Of a stretch of 64,000 bases of DNA, positions 1-10,454 are shown piece by piece. The DNA comes from Siphonodentalium dalli (taxonomy: Eukaryota > Mollusca > Scaphopoda > Gadilida > Siphonodentaliidae): the NCBI GenBank assembly GCA_032622095.1, contig CP136062.1, positions 158,156,875-158,220,874 of the forward strand, in the 5' to 3' direction. Position numbers and translations under genes: made by a program. The notes under the pieces are model-generated. The model was not told the origin of the DNA, made no database searches, and saw only the letters and a list, made by a program, of their open reading frames with translations. The first letter of the stretch is position 1, and the number at the start of each line of letters is the position of its first letter.

Positions 1-588
1 TTCCAAGCAAGGAGCCCCTTGTTTTGTGAACTGTTTTCGTTCTAGGACATGACAATTTATGTCTTTCTCATTCAACGGGCAATGTTCATATAAGACAGCT
101 ATATTCCCCGAAAAATGAAAAACACTTATTACTGCATGTTTAATTAGGCTTTATGGTTACGTTGTAATAAATGAAGAATCACAAATAAAGCATTAATGGC
201 ATGCTTCATTTTTTCAAATAACATCGCTTTATTGAAGTTATTTCGAGAATAACGGATTTTCAAATAGGATTGTAACCGTCAACAAATCCGGCATTGTAGT
301 GCTGTGTATGGAAGACAAGACCAGACCAAAACCAAATGCCCTGATGTATCGATCGTTATATACATACTTATAGATATATAATATCCTGCACACCCGATGT
401 TCGGACGTCAAATATGCTAGTTGCAAAGTTGCCTCAGTGACATTATGTAGCTACATTAGCAGGCCTAGTCAATTAGATCGTATTACATGTACATTGGAGT
501 GGCTTAACAATTTAGTGAAATAAGATAATTAATATATGATAGAAACCTTTATCAAATAACAAGCTACAATATCAAGGACAACAGAAGA
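1..588. other. AT-rich stretch, no gene seen
   Basis: I see no supported gene here. The longest open frames are about 60 codons, AT-driven and without domain resemblance. The sequence is ordinary AT-rich intergenic or intronic DNA leading into the tandem duplication. Confidence 0.5.
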
Positions 589-1088
589 GCAAAGCTGAAG
601 CACATATTTAGTTGTACACAATAACATGTGTAAATAAAGAAGGCTATTTGGAAAAGATGGCATATAAAGGGAATAAAACAATTATGCACTTTAAACAAGG
701 AAATTCAAGTTTAAGATGCGTCGGACGTGATGACAATTTGTGACGAGAACACATTTTTCAACAACCTGATATTGGGAATTTATTGGCGCCAACATAACTT
801 GCACATCTGCTGTGCAATGTCCAAAACTAAAGCCAGAAAAGCAAAGCTGAAGCACATATTTAGTTGTACACAATAACATGTGTAAATAAAGAAGGCTATT
901 TGGAAAAGATGGCATATAAAGGGAATAAAACAATTATGCACTTTAAACAAGGAAATTCAAGTTTAAGATGCGTCGGACGTGATGACAATTTGTGACGAGA
1001 ACAAATTTTTCAACAACCTGATATTGGGAATTTATTGGCGCCAACATAACTTGCACATCTGCTGTGCAATGTCCAAAACTAAAGCCGG
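589..1088. repeat. Tandem duplication, 252-bp unit
   Basis: Two nearly identical copies lie head to tail, 589-840 and 841-1088, with an offset of 252 bp. Both begin GCAAAGCTGAAGCACATATT and end near CCAAAACTAAAGCC. I see very few differences, for example one base in the ACACATTTTTC/ACAAATTTTTC segment, so the duplication looks recent. No protein function is evident; the 80-codon minus frame at 691-933 is not supported. Confidence 0.9.
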
Positions 1089-1684
1089 AGCATGACTATT
1101 GGGTGACTATTATAAATAAACCAACGATCATATGTCTAAGCGTGTTGGTATTTACGAATTATTCTATCGAAAAGGGGGGAACAAATTGTTTCTCAAAATA
1201 ATTTTTGCTTAATGTGTGTGCCTTATCGGTTCATTTCATAAACTCCCCCGCCTATATTACGGCTTATCCTTTGTAAATTTTCTCCTCAAAAATTGTTTTA
1301 ACGGATCAGGTTTATAAATGTTAATATCCAGATCCGATCAACATATCACAATGAAACATATTTGGCAAGACGCACAAACTCACACACACTCAGACACCTA
1401 CATTAACAGCTGTCGCAACACTACTTCTTTGACTATCGCACACGAACACAGCCACAAGTCTTTCACACCTTCTCTGGCTCGTCGCGCTGGCTCTCTCCTT
1501 GTTCTCGCGATGCATTCAGGCACTGCACATGCTCACATGCCAACAGCTGACGGAAATGGTAGCTTTGCTGGAAGAACAAAACTATTTTATTTAAAAATAC
1601 ACACATGCAAATATAGTTAGTTTAATACTAAAAACTATTTATTATCGTTCTACCATATATGAATGACTAAATTTCAGCAAAACA
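1089..1684. other. No gene seen; short CA-rich stretch
   Basis: A 100-codon plus frame (1318-1620) exists, but it is low-complexity, rich in His and Thr from CACACA runs. It has no recognisable domain and I do not call it a gene. Confidence 0.4.
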
Positions 1685-2327
1685 TTAAATGTTCTCTCTT
1701 GTAGTCCCCGCGTGGGCTCGTGTTAGAATAAGGCCTACCGCCCCACTGCGATGGGTAATAATCCCCTAAGGTGGCACCCTGTTTGCCGTGGGGTACAATC
1801 CCGCGATGCGTGGTATGAGTCCTGGAGGTAATATTATATATATCTTTAATTCCTCCATTAATTAAGATGTTGATATACACATGTAATTTAACACAATCAT
1901 ACAAAAACAATTGAACATGGGAACGAGAACATAACATATATACAAGCACACACTTAACGTATGTGCAAAGCAAAACAAATATAGATTGGAACAGATCAGC
2001 CGGGCACACGAACAAGGGGGCGACAACACCAGATACAGATAGAAACAGTATGGGAAAAGATATAATGGAATCAGTTCAGTTAGAGGCGAGTGGGGAGAAA
2101 ATGAGAGGGGTTAATTGAACCTAAATTTACGGAAATCTCTAGCACCCAGCCGATCCACACGACCGGATGTTCACTAAGATCCCAGATGTTGGCCATTACG
2201 AACAAATACCAGACCCAGTACACACACCATTGTATATAAGAGGGCTACTACTTATTTATATTTGCCAACAACCGTGACTTACATATCCCACTAACTACCG
2301 GTACATGTATATAAGTGACATAAACAA
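1685..2327 (-). mobile_element. Probable 3' region of the LINE remnant, with a GC-rich block
   Basis: This stretch lies immediately 3' (minus strand) of the LINE ORF2 remnant. It contains an unusually GC-rich block at about 1698-1832 inside AT-rich DNA. The position fits a 3' untranslated region of the same element, but no poly(A) tail or target-site duplication was identified. The assignment is inferred from position and composition. Confidence 0.3.
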
Positions 2328-3005
2328 TTATCTCGATAATGACGAACGATTGTTCCATTCGCACCACAGCGCCCTAGTCACCTTAAGAAAGTATCTCATT
2401 ATTGTTTGTGGTGGAATGCATGCAATGTCCAAAAGTTCGTTAGGCACATAGCCTAGAAAGAGGGCAATAAGCCTCTCCTGATCAAGATATTCCACAAATT
2501 GAAAGTCCCCTAAAGGCAACTTGTCTATAAAGTGATATCAAAGATGAGTATGCGACGCTGCAAGTTCCGGGCAGTCCGCTATAATGTGTTGCGGTAGATA
2601 TATATAAGTTCGCGCACAGCACATACAAGGCACTGAGTTTCACCAGCAAAATTTCGATAACACAGTAGCTGTACCGCGATGAAAACTACTCCTTCTCATC
2701 TGGGTACTTTTGACAGACCTTCCATAAAAACGATAACTCTGGACTGCTGTGAACCAAACGAAATCTAACAAAGGTGGGTTCCGTGTGAACCCCGTAAGAC
2801 CATTCAGATTTCCAAACATGACTTCCTTGTTTGGATAGGGTTTTCCAAACTGTTTTCTTTGGAAACAGAGCTGTTGATATATATTGAGACATATAGGAGG
2901 ACAAACTACAGTTATCAAGAATACTGAATAGGTCCTGAAAAAACACATTCCTCGATAGAGTATTGGGTTCATTTGAAAATCCCAGTAATCTGATGATAAA
3001 TACAT
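2328..3005 (-). pseudogene. LINE ORF2 C-terminal remnant (non-LTR retrotransposon)
   Basis: This appears to be the last part of a non-LTR retrotransposon ORF2, downstream of the reverse transcriptase domain. One frame (2686-2946) gives a Trp-rich segment containing PTFVRFRLVHSSP and later WKVCQKYP, a pattern I associate with CR1/L2-like mollusc LINEs. Farther on, a Cys pair (CLVC or CMCC, depending on frame) is followed by PQHIIADCPEL. That fits the C-terminal CxxC...H...C finger of many LINE ORF2 proteins. The final segment is open from about 2565 to 2328 and ends at a stop. The pieces sit in different frames and one TGA interrupts after the finger, so the gene is broken. The 5' part, including the polymerase, is absent. 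Family-level assignment is by recognition, not search. Confidence 0.5.
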
Positions 3006-3242
3006 CTTTAACAGTTTTTTTTAGACTCGAGTATACAAAATGATGAAAACAAGGACACCTTTCTACAATTAATGAATGTGATTAAAGGAGGAATACCAAG
3101 CAGACCCAAGACCATGTCTGTGCTAGTTCTATAGCTAATATATAGTTGTGAGGCCATGTATAAGTTTGAGGCACATACGGTGTACCTTCTCAAGTTGAAC
3201 AGTGTCCGATTTAGAGAGACCACACAAAATTTAACTACCATA

Positions 3243-3306
3243 TAAGCCTCGTGGTAAGACCGCGGACTTGTAAATCATGAGAGATCTCGCGGCTGGGGGG
3301 GGGGGG
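3243..3306 (+). other. Possible degraded tRNA-like (SINE head) fragment and G-run
   Basis: The sequence AGCCTCGTGGTAAGACCGCG followed by GACTTGTAAATC resembles the A-box half and anticodon arm of a tRNA. No acceptable B-box follows; a run of 12 G begins at 3295. It could be a worn tRNA-derived SINE head or chance. It is not a functional tRNA as it stands. Confidence 0.2.
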
Positions 3307-3464
3307 TAATACCAAAGAAAAGAAAGCGTTCTTGGTTGTTGTACAATTATTATCAGATAATTTTGAGCGAAAATTGTATTTCTCAAGCGGAATACCTAAA
3401 TGAGTAACACTTTCGGTTTATGTTAGGCCGTGGGAAGACATGTGCCAGTTATTATGTCGCTTAA

Positions 3465-4232
3465 GTGACATTATTTACTTTCATACAGAACAGAATTTCA
3501 CTAGAAAAAAATTAACTTACAAAATCACGATTCCATTAACCGAAATGGATGCAAATTATTGATCTATTTTAGGATTATGTCTGATAAATATAAACATACG
3601 TATATACGAGCAATATAAATACAATCACCGGGCACTATAAATATGTAACAAATATATCAGATGTAACTTAAGGCATAAAATATGAATCACAGAATGTTGA
3701 CATAATCCTGAAATAGACTCAGAGGTTGATACAAATGTCGGTAAGAAAATTGTCATCTTTTTAAGATTCGATAGATATTAGGTCCAACAAAGAAATCTCC
3801 AAATTATTTGTATTGTTATATTTATATTACTTGGAAACAAAGTTTTAGATTAAAACAATGTACTTGCGGACTTGATAAACAAGCGTTTAAAAGTCAGTGA
3901 CATTATTTACTTTCATACTGAACAGAATTTCACTAGAAAACAAATTAACTTACAAAATCACGATTCCATTAACCGAAATGGATGCAAATTATTGATCTAT
4001 TTTAGGAATATGTCTGATAAATATAAACATACGTATATACGAGCAATATATTAAATACAATCACCGGGCACTATAAATATGTAACAAATATCACATGTAA
4101 GGCATAACATATGAATCACAAACTGTTGACATAATCCTGAAATAGACTCAGATGTTGATACAAATGTCAGTAAGGCGCCCATTCCAATGTAAGAAATTTG
4201 TCGTTTCTAAGATTCGAGAGATACCAGATAAT
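3465..4232. repeat. Direct duplication, about 300-bp unit, offset 432 bp
   Basis: About 3465-3775 and 3897-4232 are two direct copies sharing, for example, TAACCGAAATGGATGCAAAT. The copies differ by small indels, and the second has a short extra segment near 4174. They are separated by about 120 bp of AT-rich sequence. The 60-codon plus frame inside copy two (3872-4054) is a chance frame and is also present, broken, in copy one. Confidence 0.85.
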
Positions 4233-4802
4233 GTATAGAAATCGGATGGGGATGTTACGCGAACCTACAGTTCATCGCATCAATCCCTGGGTCAGAAGCA
4301 TGGACGACAACGCGGTTATAAATAACCGGAAGGGAGAGGTGAAATGAACATATTGGCTCAGTTAACAGGCGAACCTGGATGTCTTGTTAGCACTAACAAA
4401 ATACTTTATGGCAGCACTGGTCAAAGACATGGCTAGACTAACATTCGCCACAGTGACCTCAGTGGCGAATATGATAATTTTCTGAACAGATTGCAGTGAA
4501 CCTCGGTTTGGCAACCTCATTATACTCGTTTATGTGCTCTAACCTGTCATTATTTTCCTCAGCCTGGCGACATATACGTGCCGTCTCGACAAGATGGTCT
4601 GCAGCTACACTTCTTTTTGTGCAGGAGATAGTGATTTATATTGAGCGTGACCCTGTTTGAATAACGCAGCAGCGGAGATGAAAGTCCCACGACCCGATTT
4701 ATTTATCTCTAGGCGTCTCCATTTGTGGGCAAAATATACTGCAGGATTTTTTTCTCAACTCCTTTCAATTTGATCTTAGGAAAGCAAGGGACTATGTTCT
4801 TT
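4233..4802. other. No gene seen
   Basis: I see no domain and no frame with coding character. This stretch separates the duplicated block from the minus-strand cluster and could hold its 3' end or terminal sequences. I could not identify terminal inverted repeats by eye. Confidence 0.4.
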
Positions 4803-5428
4803 TTACGTCTCAATTTTGTCTTTACGTTTCTTTGAGTTTTTATCTCGCAACGACGGTTGCTTTAAAATAGTAGGAAATGAATCTCTGCAAATGAGATATT
4901 GATCCTTGTCCAGTTGTTCACCAGCTTTAATTGAACCAAGAATGTACTCATATTTAACAATGGGAAATCCCTTTGATAATGCAGCAACCAGGTCAATGGA
5001 AAGTTTGGCACCCTTTGTCTCCGATGAAACAGCTGTATATTGTTTCATGGAGTCGTTTTTCTCGCCGGACGGAATCGAACTACGTCACCGCCGTTTTGTT
5101 CGATAAGATTTTTAATATCGCACTGTTGTAAGTTTCGAAAGGGGCCCGTCTTTGGAACAGTTCCACATAGAACAAATTTGCCAGAAAAGACAGTCACAGC
5201 ATCAGCTTTACGCTTTTGCTGACGAGGGAATGGCTCAGAATTTAATATGTTAGCAACATATTTCTCGAATTCCGCATGTGCTGACTTGTCTCCGTTTGTG
5301 ATTTCAAAATGAAGATTATTCCAACTGTGTTGAAATATTTTCAAACAAAGTCCTCTCTTTGTCTGCCCCACCTTGCATTGATTTGGTATAGTATATACCG
5401 GCATGGTCATAATTGGCATGTTCTCCAT
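4803..5428 (-). pseudogene. BRCT-like domain, C-terminal end of the transposase-like protein
   Basis: Two overlapping frames (5045-5428 and 4803-5048) together give a BRCT-like fold. A basic linker (PRQQKRKAD) leads to FSGKFVLCGTVPKTG, matching the first strand and turn of BRCT domains. Next comes NLIEQNGGDVV, the helix-Gly-Gly-strand signature, and then KGFPIVKYEYILGSIKAGE, the last helix, with Tyr where Trp is usual. BRCT domains bind phosphopeptides or DNA ends in repair proteins. The frame changes near the end of the first piece (about 5045), so the present sequence is broken, unless a short intron or frameshift is tolerated. The neighbouring upstream segment (5429-5818) belongs to the transposase-like part, suggesting one fused protein. 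The BRCT call is by motif recognition only. Confidence 0.5.
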
Positions 5429-5818
5429 CCTCCGCCTGTAATCTGGCTAATGGAAATGGAAGATTTTTCATCACGGTTGGAGCTATATCAGTGAACTTTA
5501 GCATGTAAGGGGTCAGTTCCTTGTGTGTATATCGAGAACAAAAAAGTTGATAAAAACATTCTGAATATTATTTGTATTTGACAATGTCATCTTCTGAATA
5601 TCCCCAAGAGTAATCATCTGGGCAAAGAGAACCCAAAGGAAATCCGCTTTTTAACACTGGATCGGGATCTTTCTTTGCGATTTCCATCATCTCATAAAAA
5701 TGTTGCCAAATCAACGACACTTGCTCGAATTATGTGAAGGAGTTTGGTAAGCGGAGTTCATCGGAGACCTTTTTATCTAAGGGGCTGGGAAATGTGTCGT
5801 CATCAGGAACGAAATTAC
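5429..5818 (-). pseudogene. Transposase-like protein, segment between RNase H-like core and BRCT
   Basis: The minus strand carries coding-like sequence in more than one frame. It includes a Pro/Asp-rich piece near VPDDDTFPSPLDKKV, interrupted by a TAA after NSFT. It then continues with FEQVSLIWQHFYEMMEI and CPDDYSWGYSEDDIV. After another frame change comes YTHKELTPYMLKFTDIA, and then a segment ending DHAGIYYTKS. The order (YxH, helix, E-x-x-N-like, then Y-Y-x-x-S) resembles the C-terminal part of a family of invertebrate transposase-like proteins. At least two frame changes and one in-frame stop show decay. Confidence 0.4.
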
Positions 5819-6959
5819 TCAATGGATGAGGCCAGTTGGTTCCAGGCGGAGGTGGGCGATGAGGGCGAATGCATGGTCTTTGTTAAATTTAACGGGATCG
5901 GGTTTACCGTTGGTATATGCAAAAGAAACATTTCCATATTTAATGTATCTTTTGTTCAGGTTAGATTTCAAGTTTCCCAAACGCATGTTGCGATCAGTAT
6001 TCTCGTCACATCCAGGTCTGCCTTTTACTCTACTAGAATGGTTTAGTATTAAGTTTATTTCAAGATTCAAAAGCTTTTCAACGCTCCTAGCAATACCGTG
6101 GAGGACACAGAAAGCGAAGTCATGTATGGGTATGGCAGGTAATAGTGAGGTTTCATGTTTCCGATTAAGGGATTCTACCACGTTAGTGCGAAAACATGTA
6201 CTTTGGTCTACAACATTGGCAACCTTCTTTGAAGAAGATGTGTAAATATTGTGCCCCGTGTCTTTTCTAGGACCCAAGTTCCCCTTACCGTCAAGTATGG
6301 CCTGTAAAAACATATCTCCTGTCATGAAAAATTTAATGCCTTTATTTTGCAAAGATTTCAGTTCTTCATTGAGGTCTGCCATATTTTCGTCACTGAGGTC
6401 AACCAAATTTTCCTCTAAATTGTCACGAAAATCAGATCCGTGAAAAATGTAACTGGGGTAAACAATTTTGCTACCCTGGAGTAAATTTCCATGCATGCGC
6501 AATGAATTATCGATGGGAGTAATGGCCAAAAATGTTTGTGACTTTTTTCCTATTACTCTGCCATCATCGAAAATTCAACACATTATTGGCCGAGAGGAAA
6601 GGGAATCTAAATGTAAGGACTTGTATGAGCCGTTCTACGCTGACACGCCAGCCAGTGGATGTCATTGTTGGCTGCATCACACTCGAAAACATTTCTTTTA
6701 AATGTAATTTCACCTTTCGTTCGGCCCTTTGACTTGGAATTTCACCCGGGAGATATTTCCGCAATCGCTTAACCATACGAGTCCCCATTAAATTCTCTAT
6801 GTTAATGATTTTTTCGGGTGTCATTTGATATACTCGACAGGCGTTCTGTGTCACTAACTCGGTCAGCAAAATGCTGGGGGCTTTATTATTGTGATTTTTT
6901 GATCGTTTTTTGCGTTTAATTGTCTCGAGGAATTGAGACAATTCTTCCACTGAGATCAT
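5819..6959 (-). pseudogene. RNase H-fold transposase-like protein (frameshifted)
   Basis: The first frame starts at ATG 6959 and runs 131 codons. It is joined, after an apparent one-base frameshift near 6565, to a 236-codon frame ending at 5819. Before the shift there is an all-helical basic N-terminal region with RKYLPGEIPSQRAERK. After it comes ITPIDNSLRMHGNLL and then YPSYIFHGSDFRDNLEE. The segment IKFFMTGDMFLQAILDGKGN resembles the conserved Asp strand (TGD/GD-x-KFL) of an invertebrate transposase-like family. It is followed by PIHDFAFCVLHGIARSVEKL, the 'PL-x-LHxxxR' helix of the same family. Its Cys pair after the Asp strand, common in relatives, is missing. The ATG overlaps the stop of the preceding small frame as ATGA. 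The presumed role is DNA transposition, by resemblance only. It is broken and probably inactive. Confidence 0.45.
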
Positions 6960-7120
6960 ATTTTAGTTTTTGGTTTTAATATGGAGTGCAATCTTTTCAA
7001 GACAGTTTTCTTGTTAACTGTTTTAGTTTTGGTTTTGGGAGAATTAGTAACAAATGATTCAACTGAGTGAGACATTGAATGGGTGACTATGTGTGCGGTG
7101 AGTGCACTCGTGTAGTCCAT
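6956..7120 (-). CDS. Small Lys-rich ORF (54 aa) overlapping the next start by ATGA
   Basis: ATG at 7120 opens 54 codons ending at TGA 6956-6958. The C-terminal half is basic (KTKTKTVNKKTVLKRL). The stop overlaps the ATG of the transposase-like frame in an ATGA arrangement. I do not recognise a domain. It may be the N-terminal leader of the transposase-like protein shifted by one frame, or a separate small basic protein, or chance. Tight overlap is unusual for animal genes and fits either a compact element or a frameshift. Confidence 0.3.
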   Translation of the reverse strand: MDYTSALTAHIVTHSMSHSVESFVTNSPKTKTKTVNKKTVLKRLHSILKPKTKI

Positions 7121-7200
7121 TCTTAACTTATGGAATTGTTTACTTTCTAGAAGGACCGAGAACGCTGTCTAGGATATCATTGCCCTGAGTTCTTGCTTAC

Positions 7201-7772
7201 CTCTATTAACGAAAATAATGTTACTCTGTCTATCTAAGCCCCGTTTTGATAAAATCTTATCTATCTTTGTATACCCAACTTTGTTTATTGTATCAGCCAT
7301 ACCAAGTGCTGCCCACAAATCTTTACATGTTAAGAATATTTCCTGATTTTTTTATCATAAATGAAACTCTGTAATCTCGGAATGTTGAGGGAACCATTTT
7401 CCGATGCAATGTTGTCACGCCCCTTATTGTGTCTTTCGTTTTTTTTTTAAATTTGTCATATAAGAACGCAAAAGAGCTATGAATGATTGCAATTTAATGT
7501 GTGATCTCATCTTGCCATGAAAAATGAACACGTCCATTGGATTAATGTCCAACTTTTCCAGAAGCTTGTCTATGAAAATATAGCCATGTGTCACTGTTTC
7601 TATATTCATTGCAGAAAAGGACTCTTTACATGGCAGATACAGATAATTAGAATTTAACATGAGTATAAATGACAATACCAGCTATTGAAATTCTAGTAAA
7701 ATCGTAAGACGGTTCAATTATTTCAGAATTACTAGGTTGAATGAGAGGGGTTTCATCACTATCTTCCAGCAT
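7201..7772 (-). pseudogene. Unrecognised protein of the minus-strand cluster, frameshifted
   Basis: ATG at 7772 starts an acidic segment (MLEDSDETPLIQPSNSEII) only 11 bases after the stop of the upstream ORF. The reading then changes frame near 7640 into a longer piece containing YLYLPCKESFSAMNIE and KLLEKLDINPMDVFIFHGK. It shifts again at an A-run near 7435 into NIPRLQSFIYDKK, and once more at the A-run near 7350 into EIFLTCKDLWAALGMADTI. It ends at IIFVNRG, directly before a good GTAAGC splice donor (7195-7200). Two of the three shifts fall in mononucleotide A tracts, which mutate readily. Coding character is convincing but the family is unknown to me. Confidence 0.4.
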
Positions 7773-7782
7773 TGCAAATTTA

Positions 7783-8425
7783 TTAACCAGTTACAAAACT
7801 ATGCAACTGAGATCGGTATGAAGTTGATTCCAATGGCGCTCCGCGATACACAGCTGTCCTAATCGTACCTGATATTGTGAAATTCTTAGTTAATTTAAAT
7901 CCAATTAAAGTTACAAAATTATACAAATGTTCATTCTGAACAAAATCCCACGAAGCTCCCAAAATTCTATCTAATCCAGAAAGTGTATGGTTGTGCTGCT
8001 CAAATTTGTTCGATATTATCGTACTGTTTATGCCCAAAATTGAGGGATCAGTGTCAGGAGCAAAGAGACCCAAAGAAATATGTTTCCTATGTGTTGGATT
8101 TTTTAGTGATTGTCTGATTTCAGAATATAACAGATTCGCCAAAAGGGCGTTTCTTGATTCTACTTGTGACAGTAAGATTTGTTTCTCCAATGACAATTTT
8201 TTCAACAAAAGTTTATCCTGCGAACATGACAATTTAGCTTTTTTGATTTCTGACACTTTGTGTGATGACGCAATGAGCTCTATATCTGCATCCAAACAAT
8301 CATGATTTAGCAAATAACCACTTACTTTTACAGCATCCTTCTCTTCTTTTATTGCGCTGACCAGGATATTATGTTGACCGACCTTTGCCGTGTCTCCAAG
8401 TTGAATAAGTTCACGGCAGAGCTGC
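7783..8425 (-). CDS. Unrecognised coiled-coil protein or exon of the minus-strand cluster
   Basis: The frame is open from about 8425 to a stop at 7783. The upstream edge has an acceptor-like tract ending TTTAG just before CAGCTCTGCC, so the frame may be an internal or terminal exon rather than start at an ATG. The first part (ELIQLGDTAKVGQHNILV, then an IKEEKDAVK stretch) is followed by a Lys/Leu-rich heptad-like region (about residues 50-95, with LLLKKLSLEKQILLSQVES). A Ser/Thr-rich C-terminal half ends SQLHSFVTG. A GTAAGT within the frame at about 8327 could act as a donor, but the frame reads through it. No family is recognised. It is unbroken over about 214 codons, the longest clean frame of the cluster, and the next ATG lies 11 bases after its stop. 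Confidence 0.45.
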
Positions 8426-8750
8426 TAAATACAAGAGTAAGATCTCTTTCAGTTGGGAGATGTCTTTCACTGGCAGTTGGAAGATCCCTTTCAGTTGGAG
8501 CATCATTCAGGCGGGCGTCCTCATCGGTGGTCACGGTGATTGTAGTTATGGAACGGCTAATAGTTGGTACATGTTCGGTTCTCTTCTTTTTTGTGGTCTG
8601 GATGTTCTTTTTTTTATTCCAGTGCCAGCGTCGGTGTTTATTTCTGTGGGATGGAATGAAAATGTGGAAACATGAAAATATAATTTATGCTAATAAAACT
8701 GCATTAAAGATGGATTATCTCTTTAAATGACAAATTTTGAATATGTTCTC

Positions 8751-8850
8751 GATAGAATCGTTTCCGGGCATGGATTTAACACTCACACGTATTATTGTAT
8801 ATGAAATAATAGGTGTGAGTGTTAAATCCGTGCCGGGAAACGATTCTATC
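8751..8850. repeat. Foldback hairpin with 46-bp arms
   Basis: The left arm 8751-8796 and right arm 8805-8850 are inverted copies matching at about 43 of 46 positions, around an 8-base loop (8797-8804). Arms begin GATAGAATCGTTTCCGGGCA. It lies between the 7783-8425 frame and the exon at 9285-9501, where an intron would be expected. It is probably a tiny non-autonomous foldback/MITE insertion. Transcribed, it would form a long stable stem. Confidence 0.85.
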
Positions 8851-9284
8851 AATTGGTAATGATTTTTGTCGATATTATTTGCGAGCCGCAAAATGTCTCC
8901 GATTGATTTTTGTATCTATTGTAATATTAAATGCGAATGAAGTCGATAAGACCTAGGGTTTATGATAACGCTTATTTTTCGATGATTAAAATAACAGAAA
9001 ATACGTAATATGCGCAATTTCAAATTAGTAACACCAAAAGTTTATCCGAATATCAACTTAACACAATACAATGTAGAACGAAATTCCATTATACAATAAT
9101 TCACCTGATGTTCACAAAGCAACATTTTCTGAGTGACTCGGACAGGGTTTTAGTCTACGTGTATGAGCAGATAAATTTGTGTTTGAGTTTTCCATATGTT
9201 CCATAATTATGTAGCATATGTGGTTGGGTGATTGGGGAGGTCAGATTCTATATTTTAAGTTCCTATATATAATTTGTTACAAAC
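8851..9284. other. No gene seen
   Basis: AT-rich sequence lies between the hairpin and the exon that ends at 9285. If the neighbouring frames are one gene, this is intron. Confidence 0.4.
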
Positions 9285-9501
9285 CTGGTGTCAGGATAGC
9301 ACCGAACGAAACTTTCACCAGTTTGGAATTTTGTCAGCAATTCTAAATGTTCATTAAATTTGTCCACCGGTAAAACCTCGCCGGACTCGGAGACAGAGCC
9401 ATTGTCACTATTGAACTGAACATGGTCTCCCGTCACCAAACTCTTCAGGAATGTTTGTTGATTCAGTCGTGTCGAGCCGTCTCGACGACGCTTCTTTCCA
9501 G
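9285..9501 (-). CDS. Internal exon, unrecognised protein (part of minus-strand gene)
   Basis: A 217-base open frame is bounded by an acceptor (TTTCATACCTAG just upstream, AG at 9502-9503) and a donor GTTTGT (starting 9284). It translates, in one frame without a stop, to a basic start (GKKRRRDGSTRLNQQTFLK) and then GDHVQFNSDNGSVSESGE. It ends FVRCYPDTR. Codon use is balanced and unlike the AT-rich flanks, which supports real coding sequence. It lies upstream of, and in the same orientation as, the 4.8-8.4 kb cluster and may be its 5' exon. The family is not recognised. Confidence 0.5.
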
Positions 9502-10450
9502 CTAGGTATGAAATAGATATACAATTGTTAACAATAATATAATATTATTGTGACACGTTATAAATGTGAGATGAACGAGCGGTTCCCAATGTGGCCTTGG
9601 TGGATTAGCACACCGTGGATATATGGATATATATGCGCAAATTTGGCAAGTGCACGCGAATCGAAGATGCCCATCATTGTTGCTTGTCCACGGAATGTCA
9701 GGAATGTTTCTGTATAAATATAGTGTCCATTTTTATTTTTAAAAATAAAATGAAACCATTCTCACCAAGAAATTATTTGAAACGAACTACTTTATCAAAC
9801 AAGATATTTAAAATTTGGAATGAATTATCACATTTGGTGGTAAGTGACCAATTTCTCAATGAGGCAAAATTATGCAGGTGACAAGCAGTATAATGACGTT
9901 TAAATTTTACCCAAACGCGACAAAATCAAAATACTGAGAATAAAAGTTACATTATAATTTTGCCAGGCTTATCTTCTCGATAATAAGACACTACTTAGTA
10001 ATAATTCATCCACATCCAATAGAATAAATTTTCAAATTCTGACAAACTTGACAAAATAAATAATATTTACGCGATATTTACGATTCAAATTGGTATAAGA
10101 ACACATGTTTTTACTCGTTCTGTTTATAAAAAAGACAGCGCAATTCGATTTGTTAATCACACACAAATGATATAAACGTGCGTTATTATTTCCATATCGG
10201 GAATGCAGTAAAAAATAACGCTGTTTGTGTTTACCAGGGGTCAATAATATGAAGCGTTTTCCTTGTAAGAATCTACAATTGTTTGTAAGAAATAACAATT
10301 TATCATTCCTCTAATACTATGAACCTATGATTACAAACATAAATCACAAATAGTACGTGTTCTTTGTATTTACAAACATCTCCCAATCACAAAGAATGTT
10401 CGAGTACTATGAAAGTTAATTGAAAGGAACGTGATTAGAAGATCTTCATA
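9502..10450. other. No gene seen
   Basis: AT-rich. Two frames of 88 codons (9615-9881 plus, 10032-10298 minus) have no domain, no splice context and biased Lys/Asn/Phe composition. I leave both out as genes. Confidence 0.4.
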
Positions 10451-10454
10451 TTGT

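Noticed and set aside
3243-3306. A tRNA-Thr gene
   Set aside because: A-box and anticodon-like parts are present but no B-box or acceptor pairing follows, and the 3' half is replaced by a G-run.
5040-6245. Plus-strand ORFs at 5040-5222, 5826-6245 and 6468-6732
   Set aside because: They are antisense shadows of the minus-strand transposase/BRCT frames, which carry the recognisable motifs.
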